A stretch of 64,000 bases of DNA, taken from positions 1 to 64,000 of the forward strand of contig CAWJKP010000004.1 of assembly GCA_963843465.1 (NCBI GenBank), given 5' to 3'. Both the position numbers and the translations under genes were made by a program. Below, one piece after another: positions 45,748 through 54,676 of the stretch. The stretch comes from CAWJKP01 sp963843465 (GTDB lineage: Bacteria > Planctomycetota > Planctomycetia > Pirellulales > Thermoguttaceae). Each line of letters begins with the position of its first letter. Position 1 is the stretch's first letter. The notes below the pieces were generated by a model that worked only from the letters and a program-made list of their open reading frames with translations, searched no databases and had not been told where the DNA came from.

Positions 45748-45984
45748 CTACTTGGCAGCGACTACTACGGCGCGCTGACCTTCTGCCCGCACTGCCTCGC
45801 CCAGACGGTCGAGATTCGGCGTTTGCACGGTCTTGACGCCGTAGCAGTGCAGGAACTGGCCCAGGTCGTGGCAATGCACCAACAGAATATTCGGACGCGG
45901 GGATTCCGCCCGAAGTTGGTCCCCGGCAAGGAACACGGCAATGACCGCAGTCAGGACCATTGGCACGCGGCAGATCGGCACCAT
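45748..45984 (-). pseudogene. Sulfatase N-terminal fragment
   Basis: ATG at 45984 follows AGGAG at 7 bp. A signal peptide (MVLTAVIAVFLAGDQLRA) and the first sulfatase strand (RPNILLVHCHDLGQFLHCYG, TVQTPNLDRL) are present; the HDLG variant of the metal motif is seen in some families. After PNLDRLG the frame jumps to GEAVRAEGQRAVVVAAK and stops. The catalytic cysteine region and the rest of the enzyme are gone. Confidence 0.65.
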
Positions 45985-46266
45985 CACAGTTCTCCTGGGG
46001 TTGATTTGACTGCGCACCCGCCGCCCACGGCGTTTCGGGGGGACCGAGCCATGGCGTCGGTACGCCACCATCCTATCCCAGTGGTGGCGCGTTGTCATCC
46101 AGGACCATGCCTTTCGGATACCGTTTCTTTCGTTGACCTTGCCAATCTGATAGAATCTCTGCGCAACTTTGAGCGTTGCGGCAACCTCGGCAGGATTGCC
46201 GCAAGTCCAAGGTTCCCGAAAAACAGAGCAACCGTTGTGGCTTCTCTGCAAGATCCGGAGGGCAAC

Positions 46267-48570
46267 ATGAAACGCACATGTATCGCAGGGTCGGCCGTGG
46301 GGTTGTTGGTTTTGTACGGGTCGTTGGCCGTAGCCGGGCAGAGGGACTTCGTCCTCAGGAATTGGATCGATCGCGATTGGCCGAGGACGCTTCTCCATTA
46401 CAACGTCGCCTGCCAGAGCGGCGAATTCCAGGAGGGGAAGGTCCAGGTCGTCGGCCCGGAGGGTAAGCCGGTGTCAAGCCAAACGGTCATCCTCTCGAAG
46501 CACCCGGACGGCTCGATCCAACGGGCCCGCGTCAGCTTCTATGCCGAGCTGCCCAAGGGCGGAAAGGCTGTGTACCAGATGGTTTCCGCCGCCACGGCGC
46601 AGCAGTTCCCGCCAAAGGTCCACAGTATCAGCACCGGCCAGCAGATCGAGGTGACCTCAGACTGCGCCGGCGTGCGGCTCCCGGCGCCGCGCCGGAAACA
46701 GTACGATCCGCCGGCTGAGGCGTCGACCGTCCCCGGGCCGATCCTCGCCTTCCGCCTGGCCAACGGCGTCTGGGCGGGCAAGGGGTGGCTGGAGAGTTCG
46801 CGGTCGATCGCCTCGATGTCGCAGACGGTCATCGCCGACGGCCCGCTCTACAAAGAGTACGGCTACGAGGTGCGCTATGCGCCGGAAGGCTATTATCGAG
46901 CCCGCGTCAGCGTCGAGGCCGAACTGCCCCTGGTACACGTGGCGGAAGAGTACGACATGGGATCGGCCACCAGCGGCAAGGATTTCTTCGTCCTGGCCTT
47001 GAACGAGGGTTGGAGGCCCGACACGGCCTTTTGGGCCGCCGATCGGCTGCCGCCGGGCAAGCAGGTCCTGGTGCGCGACCGGCGCATCGAGCACGACACG
47101 TGCGTCTGGCGCCAGCCGATCGACTTCGCGGGCGACCCGGGCAATCCCACCCAGGACCGCGAGCACTCGCGGATCTATCCCGGCATGGACTGGGGACCCA
47201 AGGCACAGTGGTATAGCATCTTCGCGGACGCCGAGAAGAACTCGCCGCAGGTCGCCATTCTTACCGAGCACACGGGCGCCTGGCGATTGCCCGATCAGTC
47301 GCTCTCGTCGATCTGGTGGACCCGCTCGGGGCAGGTGCTGGCCCGCATGCGCACCTCGATCAATCTCAACGGGTGCCCGCAAAACCCCTTCTCGACGGCC
47401 GAGATCGATCCGGACCTGCCGCAGACGCTTGGCCGGCGGATGTGGGCCCTGGTGCTAGGTCCGCGGCCGGCGGGCGAAATCAAGACCATTAAGGACGGCA
47501 AAGAGGTCGTCGAGCCGAAGTTGGATTACCGGCAAATGGATTTCTTTCGGAGCTATCAGGCTTTCATCAACCTGAACGACTACAAAGATTGGGTCCTGAC
47601 GTGGCCCGCCGAGGATTTGGCCCGCCCGCGCATGTTCGCCACCCCGGCGTCCCTCCAAAAGCTCAGAACCAACCTCGACCGATGCCCCGGCAAGGAGCGG
47701 ATCAAAGACACCTTCCTTGTGACGGGCGACCCGGCCAAGGCGGTCGCCGAGGGGAAACTGGCCGTGGCGGCCCTGGATAGCCGGCTGAGGAACCTCGACT
47801 TCTTCTGCACCCACTATCGCCAGGCGCAGTTCGACGGCGAGACGGCCTTTTATGCCGACAGCGCGTTGTCCTGTAATAGTCTACCTGCCGATCTGAAGGA
47901 GGCGATCCGCGCGAAGCTCGCCGCCTTATGTTACCTGCTGACCACTGCCGATTTCTGCCCGCGCGGCGCCGGCATACACATGGGCAACCCGAACATGGCC
48001 ATCAACCGCTACATGGGCATGCCGCTGTATGCCGTGATCATTCAGGACCACCCCTTGGCCAAGGCGTGGCTGGACGATGCGGCCGCCTACACCAAGTGGA
48101 AGGCTTCGTTCAACGTCACGTCCGCCGGCGGCACCTTCCGCGAAAATCCGGGCTACGCCACGTACGGCCCGAGCATCTTCTTGAGCACGGCCGCGATTGC
48201 CCTGCGCAACGCGGGTTACGACCTGGAGAAGTGGGAGCCGCTGAAGGACATTGCACGGTACTTCAATGATATCGACACCCCGGCCACCCGTCCCCGCGGC
48301 ATGTGGCGCAAGGACCACCTGGAGTCCTTGGCCGGCAGAAAGGTCCGCGTGTTGCCGGGCTTCGGCAACGGGGCCGACGTGGCCGGCGGCCAGACCCGGA
48401 TGCTCCTGGCCAACCTGACGGCCAAGAGTGATCCGGCCTACGCTGCGCGGATGATGGGGGCCTTCCACGAGGCAGGCGCATTCCTCGGCACCGAGGCCAC
48501 CGCGCCGTGCTTCTGGTTCCTCTGGGACCCGGAGATCGCGCCCAGCCGCCGCCACGGACCGACCAGATGA
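46267..48570 (+). CDS. Secreted polysaccharide-lyase-like protein, N-terminal part (frameshifted)
   Basis: ATG at 46267 follows GGAGG. A signal peptide (SAVGLLVLYGSLAVAGQ) is followed by an N-terminal beta domain (RTLLHYNVACQSGEFQEGKV, SKHPDGSIQRARVSFYAELP) and a helical region whose repeats (RNLDFFCTHYRQAQFDGET, LLTTADFCPRGAGIHMGNPN, RENPGYATYGPSIFLSTAAI) suggest the alpha/alpha toroid of heparinase/alginate-lyase-type enzymes. Homology stops near CFWFLWDPEIA (about 48540) and continues in another frame. Together with the next entry it makes a protein of about 1,270 residues. Confidence 0.75.
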   Translation: MKRTCIAGSAVGLLVLYGSLAVAGQRDFVLRNWIDRDWPRTLLHYNVACQSGEFQEGKVQVVGPEGKPVSSQTVILSKHPDGSIQRARVSFYAELPKGGKAVYQMVSAATAQQFPPKVHSISTGQQIEVTSDCAGVRLPAPRRKQYDPPAEASTVPGPILAFRLANGVWAGKGWLESSRSIASMSQTVIADGPLYKEYGYEVRYAPEGYYRARVSVEAELPLVHVAEEYDMGSATSGKDFFVLALNEGWRPDTAFWAADRLPPGKQVLVRDRRIEHDTCVWRQPIDFAGDPGNPTQDREHSRIYPGMDWGPKAQWYSIFADAEKNSPQVAILTEHTGAWRLPDQSLSSIWWTRSGQVLARMRTSINLNGCPQNPFSTAEIDPDLPQTLGRRMWALVLGPRPAGEIKTIKDGKEVVEPKLDYRQMDFFRSYQAFINLNDYKDWVLTWPAEDLARPRMFATPASLQKLRTNLDRCPGKERIKDTFLVTGDPAKAVAEGKLAVAALDSRLRNLDFFCTHYRQAQFDGETAFYADSALSCNSLPADLKEAIRAKLAALCYLLTTADFCPRGAGIHMGNPNMAINRYMGMPLYAVIIQDHPLAKAWLDDAAAYTKWKASFNVTSAGGTFRENPGYATYGPSIFLSTAAIALRNAGYDLEKWEPLKDIARYFNDIDTPATRPRGMWRKDHLESLAGRKVRVLPGFGNGADVAGGQTRMLLANLTAKSDPAYAARMMGAFHEAGAFLGTEATAPCFWFLWDPEIAPSRRHGPTR

Positions 48571-50090
48571 TCGCCGGCTTTGGCGGCGTGCTCCGCGCCC
48601 ACGTCGGCACTCCGGAAGAGACCTACGTCTGCCTGCGCCAGGGCTATACGCAAAGCCATTGGAACCCGGACCAAGGAACCTTCGTACTGTACGCCCGCGG
48701 CGCGTGCATTGCGCCGCCCACCGGCTGGGGTTACTCCGGGACCGCCGGCATCTGCCACGACTCGCGGATCTGCTTTGGCGAGCCCCTGGCCGACCACGAG
48801 CACGGCCGCGTGGACACGAATATCGAAGACTATGGCTTTCTGCCGTCGGTCGGCTACTTGCTGGGGCGGCAAACGTTTGTCAAGCGATGGGGCAAGAGCG
48901 GCACGCTCAAGAAGGACTTTCAGTGGAGCCGGCAGGCGCTGTTGATCCGGTCCAGCGATCCTCGGGGGCCGAATTATGTCGTCCTGCGCGATACGACGCA
49001 GGGCGATTGCCCGCTGCCGAGCTGGTGGTACCAATGGCTGGTGACCCGGGCCGACAAGGTGCGGCCCACGGCCGCCGGCGTCAGCGCCGAGATGCTCGAC
49101 AGCGTCCGCTGCGATATCCGCTTCCTGGAACCGGCCGACCCGCGCATCGTGGTCAAAGGGACCAAGGTAGGCGGTTTCTCTGAGGACTACTCGCAGATCA
49201 GCCTTTCGCAGCCGGCCGGCAAGGGCTACTTGAGCGTGTTCTATCCTTACAAGGCTGGCGAGCCCCTGCCCGAGCGGATCGAGAAGCTGGCCGAGGGACT
49301 GGCGAGAATCGCCACCAGCCAGTCGACAGACTACGTCTTCGCGTCGCCCGATAAACCCGTTCGCTTCAAGAACGACACCGTGGAGATTGACGCCTACGCC
49401 GGCGCCGTGCGGATATTCAGGGACAAGGTGCTGCTGGTGAACGCCTCGGGTCGCTCGGGCAGCGTCGGATACCGCAACGTGGTGGCCACGGGCCTTGGCC
49501 CGTTCGAGCAACAGGTCCCGCTCTCGCCGGTCAGGGCTCAGGTCGTCCAGGCCGGGCGTGCGCCGGCCAAGATGATGCCGCCTGAAAAGGCCCTTGACGT
49601 GGACGGCTCGGGCCGGTACGAGAATGCCCGGCTCACGGGCGAAGGGCTGAAAGGGTGGGTGGCGGTCGACGGCCACAAGGTCACGTACGTTGCTGTCGAA
49701 GGCGCGGGCACGATCGGCTATGGCGATTTTTCGATCAAGGGCGAGGCCCCGATGGTTTGCGTCCAGGAGCCCGGCAAGGTGACCATTACCACCGAAGGCC
49801 GGCGACGGATCTTCCAAATGCCGATCCCGGAGAACATCGTCCCGCCCAACTTCCTCCCGCCGTTCGAGAGCCTGCCGGCGGACTTCAAGTATCAGTGCCA
49901 GGTCGGGGGATGGATAAACTGGCCATGGTCGGTCGATGTCAAGGTGGACGGCATCAGCTACCAGGGCGGATGGTACGCCGGGCGCATGGCCGTGGGCATC
50001 CCGGAGGGCAAACACGTGGCCGAGATCACTCCCTACAACAACCCGCCCGTCTGGAAGCAAAACGCCTTCACCCGGATGTTGCCTCGGTGA
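48507..50090 (+). CDS. Polysaccharide-lyase-like protein, C-terminal part
   Basis: The frame continues the upstream gene (conserved from about 48540): GTFVLYARGACIAPPTGWGY, HDSRICFGEPLADHEHGRVD, FLPSVGYLLGRQTFVKRWG, then a heparinase II/III-like beta-sandwich (ALLIRSSDPRGPNYVVLRD) and further beta domains to ITPYNNPPVWKQ. The first start codon (48507) is not conserved. One indel at about 48530-48545 is the only damage; all of both halves looks well kept, so it may be a sequencing error. Confidence 0.75.
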   Translation: MLLVPLGPGDRAQPPPRTDQMIAGFGGVLRAHVGTPEETYVCLRQGYTQSHWNPDQGTFVLYARGACIAPPTGWGYSGTAGICHDSRICFGEPLADHEHGRVDTNIEDYGFLPSVGYLLGRQTFVKRWGKSGTLKKDFQWSRQALLIRSSDPRGPNYVVLRDTTQGDCPLPSWWYQWLVTRADKVRPTAAGVSAEMLDSVRCDIRFLEPADPRIVVKGTKVGGFSEDYSQISLSQPAGKGYLSVFYPYKAGEPLPERIEKLAEGLARIATSQSTDYVFASPDKPVRFKNDTVEIDAYAGAVRIFRDKVLLVNASGRSGSVGYRNVVATGLGPFEQQVPLSPVRAQVVQAGRAPAKMMPPEKALDVDGSGRYENARLTGEGLKGWVAVDGHKVTYVAVEGAGTIGYGDFSIKGEAPMVCVQEPGKVTITTEGRRRIFQMPIPENIVPPNFLPPFESLPADFKYQCQVGGWINWPWSVDVKVDGISYQGGWYAGRMAVGIPEGKHVAEITPYNNPPVWKQNAFTRMLPR

Positions 50091-50111
50091 CTTCCAAGCG
50101 GGCTTCATGCG

Positions 50112-50136
50112 CCTTCCCGGAAGACTGCCGGGAAGG
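50112..50136 (+). terminator. Hairpin after the lyase gene
   Basis: CCTTCCCGG (50112-50120) pairs perfectly with CCGGGAAGG (50128-50136) around a 7-base loop, 22 bp after the stop of the lyase gene. There is no T-run, so it may be a stabilising or rho-assisted end rather than a strict intrinsic terminator. Confidence 0.5.
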
Positions 50137-50207
50137 AGTGCTTACTAGATGTTGACACCCTCTGTCAGCAGCACTTGCCTCCCAGGTGAGCCTGCGCATC
50201 GAATCGG

Positions 50208-51162
50208 CTAAGGGCTCGGGAAGACCACCGAGCCGGCGGCCTGGGCCGGGGCGGCCGCGGGCCGCTCCCCCGCCTTGTTCAGCCAGAACGGCGAGCCGAA
50301 GGTCCACTGGTCGAAGTTGAAGGCCGGCTTGCCCGCCATCGAGTCGAACGAATTGCCGCCGAAGGCGTTGAAGCTGGCGTGCGGCGGCGCGTCCCGGCGG
50401 CGAGCATCGTCCAGGGCCAGCCACGAGGAGTTGGCGATCACGCCGCCGTAGCTCTTCACCTCGCCGTGAATCACCCGATTGCCGCGGATCAGGTTCCCGA
50501 ACGTCAGCGGCAGCGGCTGCCGCAAGACCGCCAGCTCGCGGTCGCCGGAGAACACCACCGCGCTGGGCGTGTCCGTGAAGATACAGTTGCGCACCTCGTT
50601 CAGTGCGCTGGGCGAGTAGTACAGTCGCTCACCCTTGGGGGCGTTGTACGCGGGGAACCATACGCCAAATCCGCTGCGCAGTCCGATGAAACGATCCACC
50701 ACGTTGTCCAGCGCCGGACATTTGAATCCCTTGGAGCGTGTCGCGGCAAAGATTGTTCAGCAGTACGTTCTGGTAAGCGAACTGCCGCACGACGATCCAC
50801 GCCCGCAGGTCGCACCAACTGATTTCGATCCGTTGGCCGCCGCCGTAGGTGTTGATTGCCGCCGCCGGTAGCCACTCCTTGGTCACCAGCGGCGTGCGGG
50901 GGTTGAAGAGGTCGCAGCGGGTGACTGTGACGTCGTGCACCGGTCCGGCGGGCGACTCCATGAGGATGTTGAAGCCCGTGTCGTCGTTGCCGCGGAGCGA
51001 GAGGTCGCAGATCGTGGTGTCGGAGACTACGTAGACCATCGGCCTCTCGCCGGCGTGGCGGAAGGCCGCTGCCGCCGCCCGTGCCTTCTCGGGCAGCCCG
51101 GCCGCCGGGAAGCCGCCTTGAAACTTCTCGGGCCGGGCGACCAGGAACCAAGTCAATGGCCC
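50208..51162 (-). pseudogene. Beta-helix (pectate-lyase-like) remnant, frameshifted
   Basis: Reads EKFQGGFPAAGLPEKARAA, YVVSDTTICDLSLRG, INTYGGGQRIEISWCDLRAW and CRDTLQGIQMSG, then in another frame (about 50715) VDRFIGLRSGFGVWFPAYN, NCIFTDTPSAVVFSGD and SFNAFGGNSFDSMA, coils of a parallel beta-helix. The N-terminal start and signal are replaced by an integrase N-terminus. One indel plus a 5' truncation make it non-functional. Confidence 0.65.
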
Positions 51163-51451
51163 GCCTGACATCGTCCACCGTTCGTGTTGGCACACCCCCC
51201 TTGCGGTAATATGCTTCCGCAAAGTCGAGATAGGCGGCGGCCAATTCCACGACGGTGAGGCCCGGCATGGCAAGGTTGGCGGGCGAGAGGGGCGGCAAGG
51301 CCGCCAACTCGGCCACGAGGCGGCCATAGGCTTCCAGGCTTTCAGGGCTGCCGTGAGGCCCCAAATAACGAACGCGGCCGCGAATACGCAGGTATGCGCG
51401 GCCGCTGGGCTTGTGTAGACAGTACTTCGGAACGCGGGATTCGGTTGGCAT
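51161..51451 (-). pseudogene. Tyrosine-recombinase (integrase) N-terminal remnant
   Basis: ATG at 51451 (MPTESRVPKYCLHKPSGRAY) opens the N-terminal arm domain of planctomycete phage-type integrases: LRIRGRVRYLGPHGSPESLE, VVELAAAYLDFAEAYYRKGG. The catalytic domain with the R-H-R-Y residues is missing: the frame continues into a beta-helix fragment. It lies 120 bp from the 3' end of a tRNA-Val gene, the usual insertion site of such elements. Confidence 0.65.
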
Positions 51452-51569
51452 TGCAAGACCCTTCACTGAAGACGGCGCACGTAAATTACGCGCTTCATCT
51501 CAACTTACGGGCTGCACTACCGACCGTCGGCAGGTATCCTAACTCCTGGATTCAGCTACACTTACGTTA

Positions 51570-51643
51570 GTGGGCGGTAGAGGGCTCGAACCTCCGACCC
51601 CCAGCTTGTCGAGCTGGTGCTCTAACCAACTGAGCTAACCGCC
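51570..51643 (-). tRNA. tRNA-Val (anticodon GAC)
   Basis: The 74-nt gene folds into all four arms: acceptor GGGCGGT/ACCGCCC, D arm GCTCAGTTGGTTAGAGC, anticodon arm CCAGC-TCGACAA-GCTGG, T arm GGAGG-TTCGAGC-CCTCT. Anticodon GAC reads valine codons GUC and GUU. Position 33 appears to be C rather than the near-universal U. The CCA end is not encoded. It is divergent from thrS. Confidence 0.85.
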
Positions 51644-51883
51644 CTGGCCGACCTCGGTGGCCCCAATCGACTCCCAGTTCGAGCCGCGGCCATCGTCCCT
51701 AGACCTCTCAATGTGGCATCCTCCCGCACTTTCGTCAAGAGGTCACTCTTGCTAGGGTCCCTTCCCTCCGCCTATACTCTATAGTTTAATGATGCGGCGT
51801 CCATCTCGGACCCGTACCGCGGCATCCTCGGTATGGACGCCTGGCCAGATGGGGGAGCGAGCCTTGCGGGAATACCCGGAGAA

Positions 51884-53884
51884 ATGCTAAGAGTCACCCT
51901 GCCCGACGGTAGCGTCAAAGAGTATTCTCGTCGCGTTCGGCCGATCAATGTCGCCAGCGATATCGGTCCCCGGTTGGCCAAGGCGACACTCGCTGCAGCC
52001 ATCGACGGACAGATCGTCGGCATCGATACGGTCCTCCCTGACGGGGGGGACGTTCATCTGCGGCTCCTCACCCGAAAGGATGCCGAGGCCCTCCATGTCA
52101 TGCGGCATTCGTGCGCCCATGTGATGGCCAGGGCGGTGATGCGGCTGTTCGAGGGGGTACAGTTGGCTTTCGGTCCGACAATCACCAACGGCTTCTACTA
52201 CGATTTCCAGCTCGAACGGCCGCTGTCGGAGGCGGATTTCCCCGCGATCGAGGCGGAAATGGCCAAGATCGTCAAGGAGGGTGAGCCGTTCGAGCGGATC
52301 GAAGAGCCGCGGCAACGAGCGATGGAGATCTGCCGCGACCTGGGGCAGTCGCTGAAGGTGGAACACATCAACGAGGGGTTGGCCGACGAGGCAACCGTTT
52401 CCTTCTACCGCCAAGGCGAGTTCATCGACCTCTGCCGCGGTCCGCACGTGCCCTCGGCCGACGCGATCGGCGCCTTCAAGCTCTTGTCGGTCGCGGGGGC
52501 TTATTGGAAGGGAGACGCCTCCCGCCAGCAGCTCCAGCGGCTGTACGGCACGGCCTGGTTCGACAAGAAAGACTTGGAAGCCTATCTAGCGCAAGTCGAA
52601 GAGGCCAAGCGGCGGGACCACCGCGTGCTGGGCCGTCAGTTGGAGCTGTTCACCATCGACCCGATGGTCGGCTCGGGCCTGATCCTCTGGCTGCCCAAGG
52701 GAGCGATCGTTCGCCGGGAACTGGAGAATTACCTCTGCGGCGAGTTGCTGAAGCGGAACTACGAGCCGGTCTACACGCCGCACATCGGCCGGGTCGAGTT
52801 GTACGAGACTTCGGGCCATTATCCCTATTATGCCGACAGCCAGTTCCCGCCGATCCAGTTGGCCGACGGCGATCGCTACCTGCTGAAGCCGATGAACTGC
52901 CCGCACCACATCAAGATCTATCAGTCGAAGCCGCGGAGCTACCGCGACCTGCCGTTGCGGCTGGCGGAGTTCGGCACGGTCTACCGCTTCGAGCAGTCGG
53001 GCGAGTTGAACGGCATGACGCGGGTTCGCGGATTCACCCAGGACGACGCGCACCTGTTCTGCACGGAGGAGCAGGTGGGCGAGGAGTTCCGCGGCTGCGT
53101 GGAGATGACCCAGATGGTGCTGACGACCCTGGGCCTGGACGACTATCGCGTGCGGCTGGGGTTTTCCGACCCGGCCAGCGGCAAGTACGTGGGCGGGGCG
53201 GAGACCTGGCAGCGGGCGGAGGCGGCGTTGGAGGCCGTCTGCCGCCAGATGAACCTGCCGAACGTGGAGGTGAAGCGGGGCGAGGCGGCGTTTTACGGTC
53301 CGAAGGCGGATTTCCTCGTGGCCGACGCCCTGGGACGCGAGTGGCAGTTGGGCACCGTGCAGTTGGACTACAACCTGCCGAGCGAGGACCGCTTCGCCCT
53401 GGAATACGTCGGCCCGGACAATCGGCCCCATCGGCCGGTGATGATCCACCGGGCGCCGTTCGGGTCGTTCGAGCGGTTCGTGGGGATGTTGATCGAGCAC
53501 TTCGCCGGGGCCTTTCCCCTCTGGCTGGCGCCGGAGCAGGTCCGCGTGCTCTCGGTGAGCGAGAAGTTCGAGCCTTACGCCCGGTCCGTCGAGCAGCGGC
53601 TGGCGGAAAACGGGTTGCGTGCGACGGGCGACTACCGGGCGGAGAAGATCGGGGCCAAGATCCGCGACGCCCAACTGGCGCTGATTCCCTACATGTTCGT
53701 GGTCGGCGGCCGGGAGATGGACACTCAGGCGGTGGCCGTCCGCGACCGGCTGGAAGGCGACTTGGGCGGCATGAGCCTCGATGCGGCCCTGGCAAAACTC
53801 CAAGAGGAGATCCGGGCCAAGCGCGTGCGGCAAGTGGTGAAGACCTCGGCCGGGCTGGGCCGCGGCGAGGCGAACGCTTACTGA
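51884..53884 (+). CDS. thrS: Threonyl-tRNA synthetase
   Basis: ATG at 51884 (MLRVTLPDGSVKEY) is the conserved start of the TGS domain and follows GGAG at a short distance. The 666-residue protein has the TGS domain, the editing domain (HSCAHVMARAVM), the class II core with MNCPHHIKIY (zinc cysteine), motif 2 (RVRGFTQDDAHLFC) and motif 3 (HRAPFGSFERF), and the anticodon-binding domain to VVKTSAGLG. All elements are complete. Its direct followers are infC, rpmI and rplT, the usual translation-gene neighbourhood. No T-box leader was found in the 240 bp upstream. Confidence 0.97.
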   Translation: MLRVTLPDGSVKEYSRRVRPINVASDIGPRLAKATLAAAIDGQIVGIDTVLPDGGDVHLRLLTRKDAEALHVMRHSCAHVMARAVMRLFEGVQLAFGPTITNGFYYDFQLERPLSEADFPAIEAEMAKIVKEGEPFERIEEPRQRAMEICRDLGQSLKVEHINEGLADEATVSFYRQGEFIDLCRGPHVPSADAIGAFKLLSVAGAYWKGDASRQQLQRLYGTAWFDKKDLEAYLAQVEEAKRRDHRVLGRQLELFTIDPMVGSGLILWLPKGAIVRRELENYLCGELLKRNYEPVYTPHIGRVELYETSGHYPYYADSQFPPIQLADGDRYLLKPMNCPHHIKIYQSKPRSYRDLPLRLAEFGTVYRFEQSGELNGMTRVRGFTQDDAHLFCTEEQVGEEFRGCVEMTQMVLTTLGLDDYRVRLGFSDPASGKYVGGAETWQRAEAALEAVCRQMNLPNVEVKRGEAAFYGPKADFLVADALGREWQLGTVQLDYNLPSEDRFALEYVGPDNRPHRPVMIHRAPFGSFERFVGMLIEHFAGAFPLWLAPEQVRVLSVSEKFEPYARSVEQRLAENGLRATGDYRAEKIGAKIRDAQLALIPYMFVVGGREMDTQAVAVRDRLEGDLGGMSLDAALAKLQEEIRAKRVRQVVKTSAGLGRGEANAY

Positions 53885-53930
53885 TACGCGTGTCCGGCAA
53901 CCTTTCCTGACAGATTGATAAAGGAGGAAT

Positions 53931-54443
53931 GTGGCTATCGACGCGAAACAGCAGATCCGTATCAACGAGCAGATCCGGTCGCCCAGCGTGCGGGTGATCG
54001 GTCTTGAGGGGGTTCAGATGGGAATCTTGACCACCGTGGACGCCTTGACGGCCGCCCGGCAGGTCGGTCTGGACCTGGTCGAGGTGGCCCCCCAGGAGAA
54101 GCCGCCCGTCTGCCGCATCATGGACTACGGCAAGTTCAAGTACCAGCAGAAGAAGCGGCAGCACAAGGGTCATTCGCACCAGGTGCGAATCAAAGAGATT
54201 CGGGTGCGGCCGAAGACCGGCGAGCACGACATCAACGTCAAGGTCAGCAAAGCCCGCGAGTTCTTGCTGCACAAGGACAAGGTGCTGTTGTTGGTGATGT
54301 TTCGCGGCCGGGAGCTGGCCCACATCGAGGAGGGCCGCCGGGTGATCAACGAGATCCTCGTCCAGCTCGAGGATTGTTCCAAGATCGAGGCCACGCCGTC
54401 ACAGCAGGGGAAGCGTATCGCCTGTACGCTGGCCCCCAAGTAG
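53931..54443 (+). CDS. infC: Translation initiation factor IF-3
   Basis: IF-3 binds the 30S subunit and checks start-codon pairing. IF3-N (RINEQIRSPSVRVIGLEG) and IF3-C (RIMDYGKFKYQQKKRQ, KEIRVRPKTGEHDINVKV) domains are both complete, 170 residues. GTG at 53931 is taken as start, but it lies only 3 bp after AAGGAGG, an unusually short gap; an ATC six bases downstream (53937) has normal spacing. Rare start codons are a known autoregulation device of infC in other bacteria. It sits 47 bp after thrS. Confidence 0.95.
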   Translation: MAIDAKQQIRINEQIRSPSVRVIGLEGVQMGILTTVDALTAARQVGLDLVEVAPQEKPPVCRIMDYGKFKYQQKKRQHKGHSHQVRIKEIRVRPKTGEHDINVKVSKAREFLLHKDKVLLLVMFRGRELAHIEEGRRVINEILVQLEDCSKIEATPSQQGKRIACTLAPK

Positions 54444-54458
54444 AGCGGGTTCCCCGCC

Positions 54459-54536
54459 GGGAAAAGGGGACAGTCCCCATTTGTGCGAAGCACCCTTTGG
54501 GCCGTTCCGGCAAATGGGGACTGTCCCCTTTTTCCC
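54459..54536 (+). repeat. 78-bp palindromic repeat, copy 1
   Basis: Perfect 22-bp arms (AAAAGGGGACAGTCCCCATT and complement) around a central loop; each arm itself contains the palindrome GGGGAC-A-GTCCCC. It is 15 bp after the infC stop and 41 bp before copy 2, which differs at one base. Confidence 0.9.
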
Positions 54537-54550
54537 CTCGCCGGATAGTG

Positions 54551-54556
54551 TATAAT
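54551..54556 (+). promoter_or_regulatory. Possible -10 element for rpmI
   Basis: A perfect TATAAT lies in the 41-bp gap between the two palindromes. A -35 hexamer is not clear, as that position falls in the first repeat. It could give rpmI a promoter separate from infC. Confidence 0.3.
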
Positions 54557-54577
54557 GGGCTTTTGCGCCCGTTGGAA

Positions 54578-54655
54578 GGGAAAAGGGGACAGTCCCCATT
54601 TGTGCGAAGCACCCTTCGGGCCGTTCCGGCAAATGGGGACTGTCCCCTTTTTCCC
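54578..54655 (+). repeat. 78-bp palindromic repeat, copy 2
   Basis: The same element as copy 1 in the same orientation, with one base change (CCCTTCGGG instead of CCCTTTGGG). It ends about 10 bp upstream of the first possible start of rpmI (54665), so its stem would lie close to the ribosome binding site. Confidence 0.9.
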
Positions 54656-54676
54656 GCAGAGAGGATGTCAGCAGTC

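Noticed and set aside
48438..50108. 556-codon minus-strand open frame opposite the lyase C-terminal part
   Set aside because: Shadow with no conserved motif; the plus strand carries the lyase domain.
51643..51884. T-box leader upstream of thrS
   Set aside because: No T-box consensus or specifier stem was recognised in the 240 bp between the tRNA and thrS.
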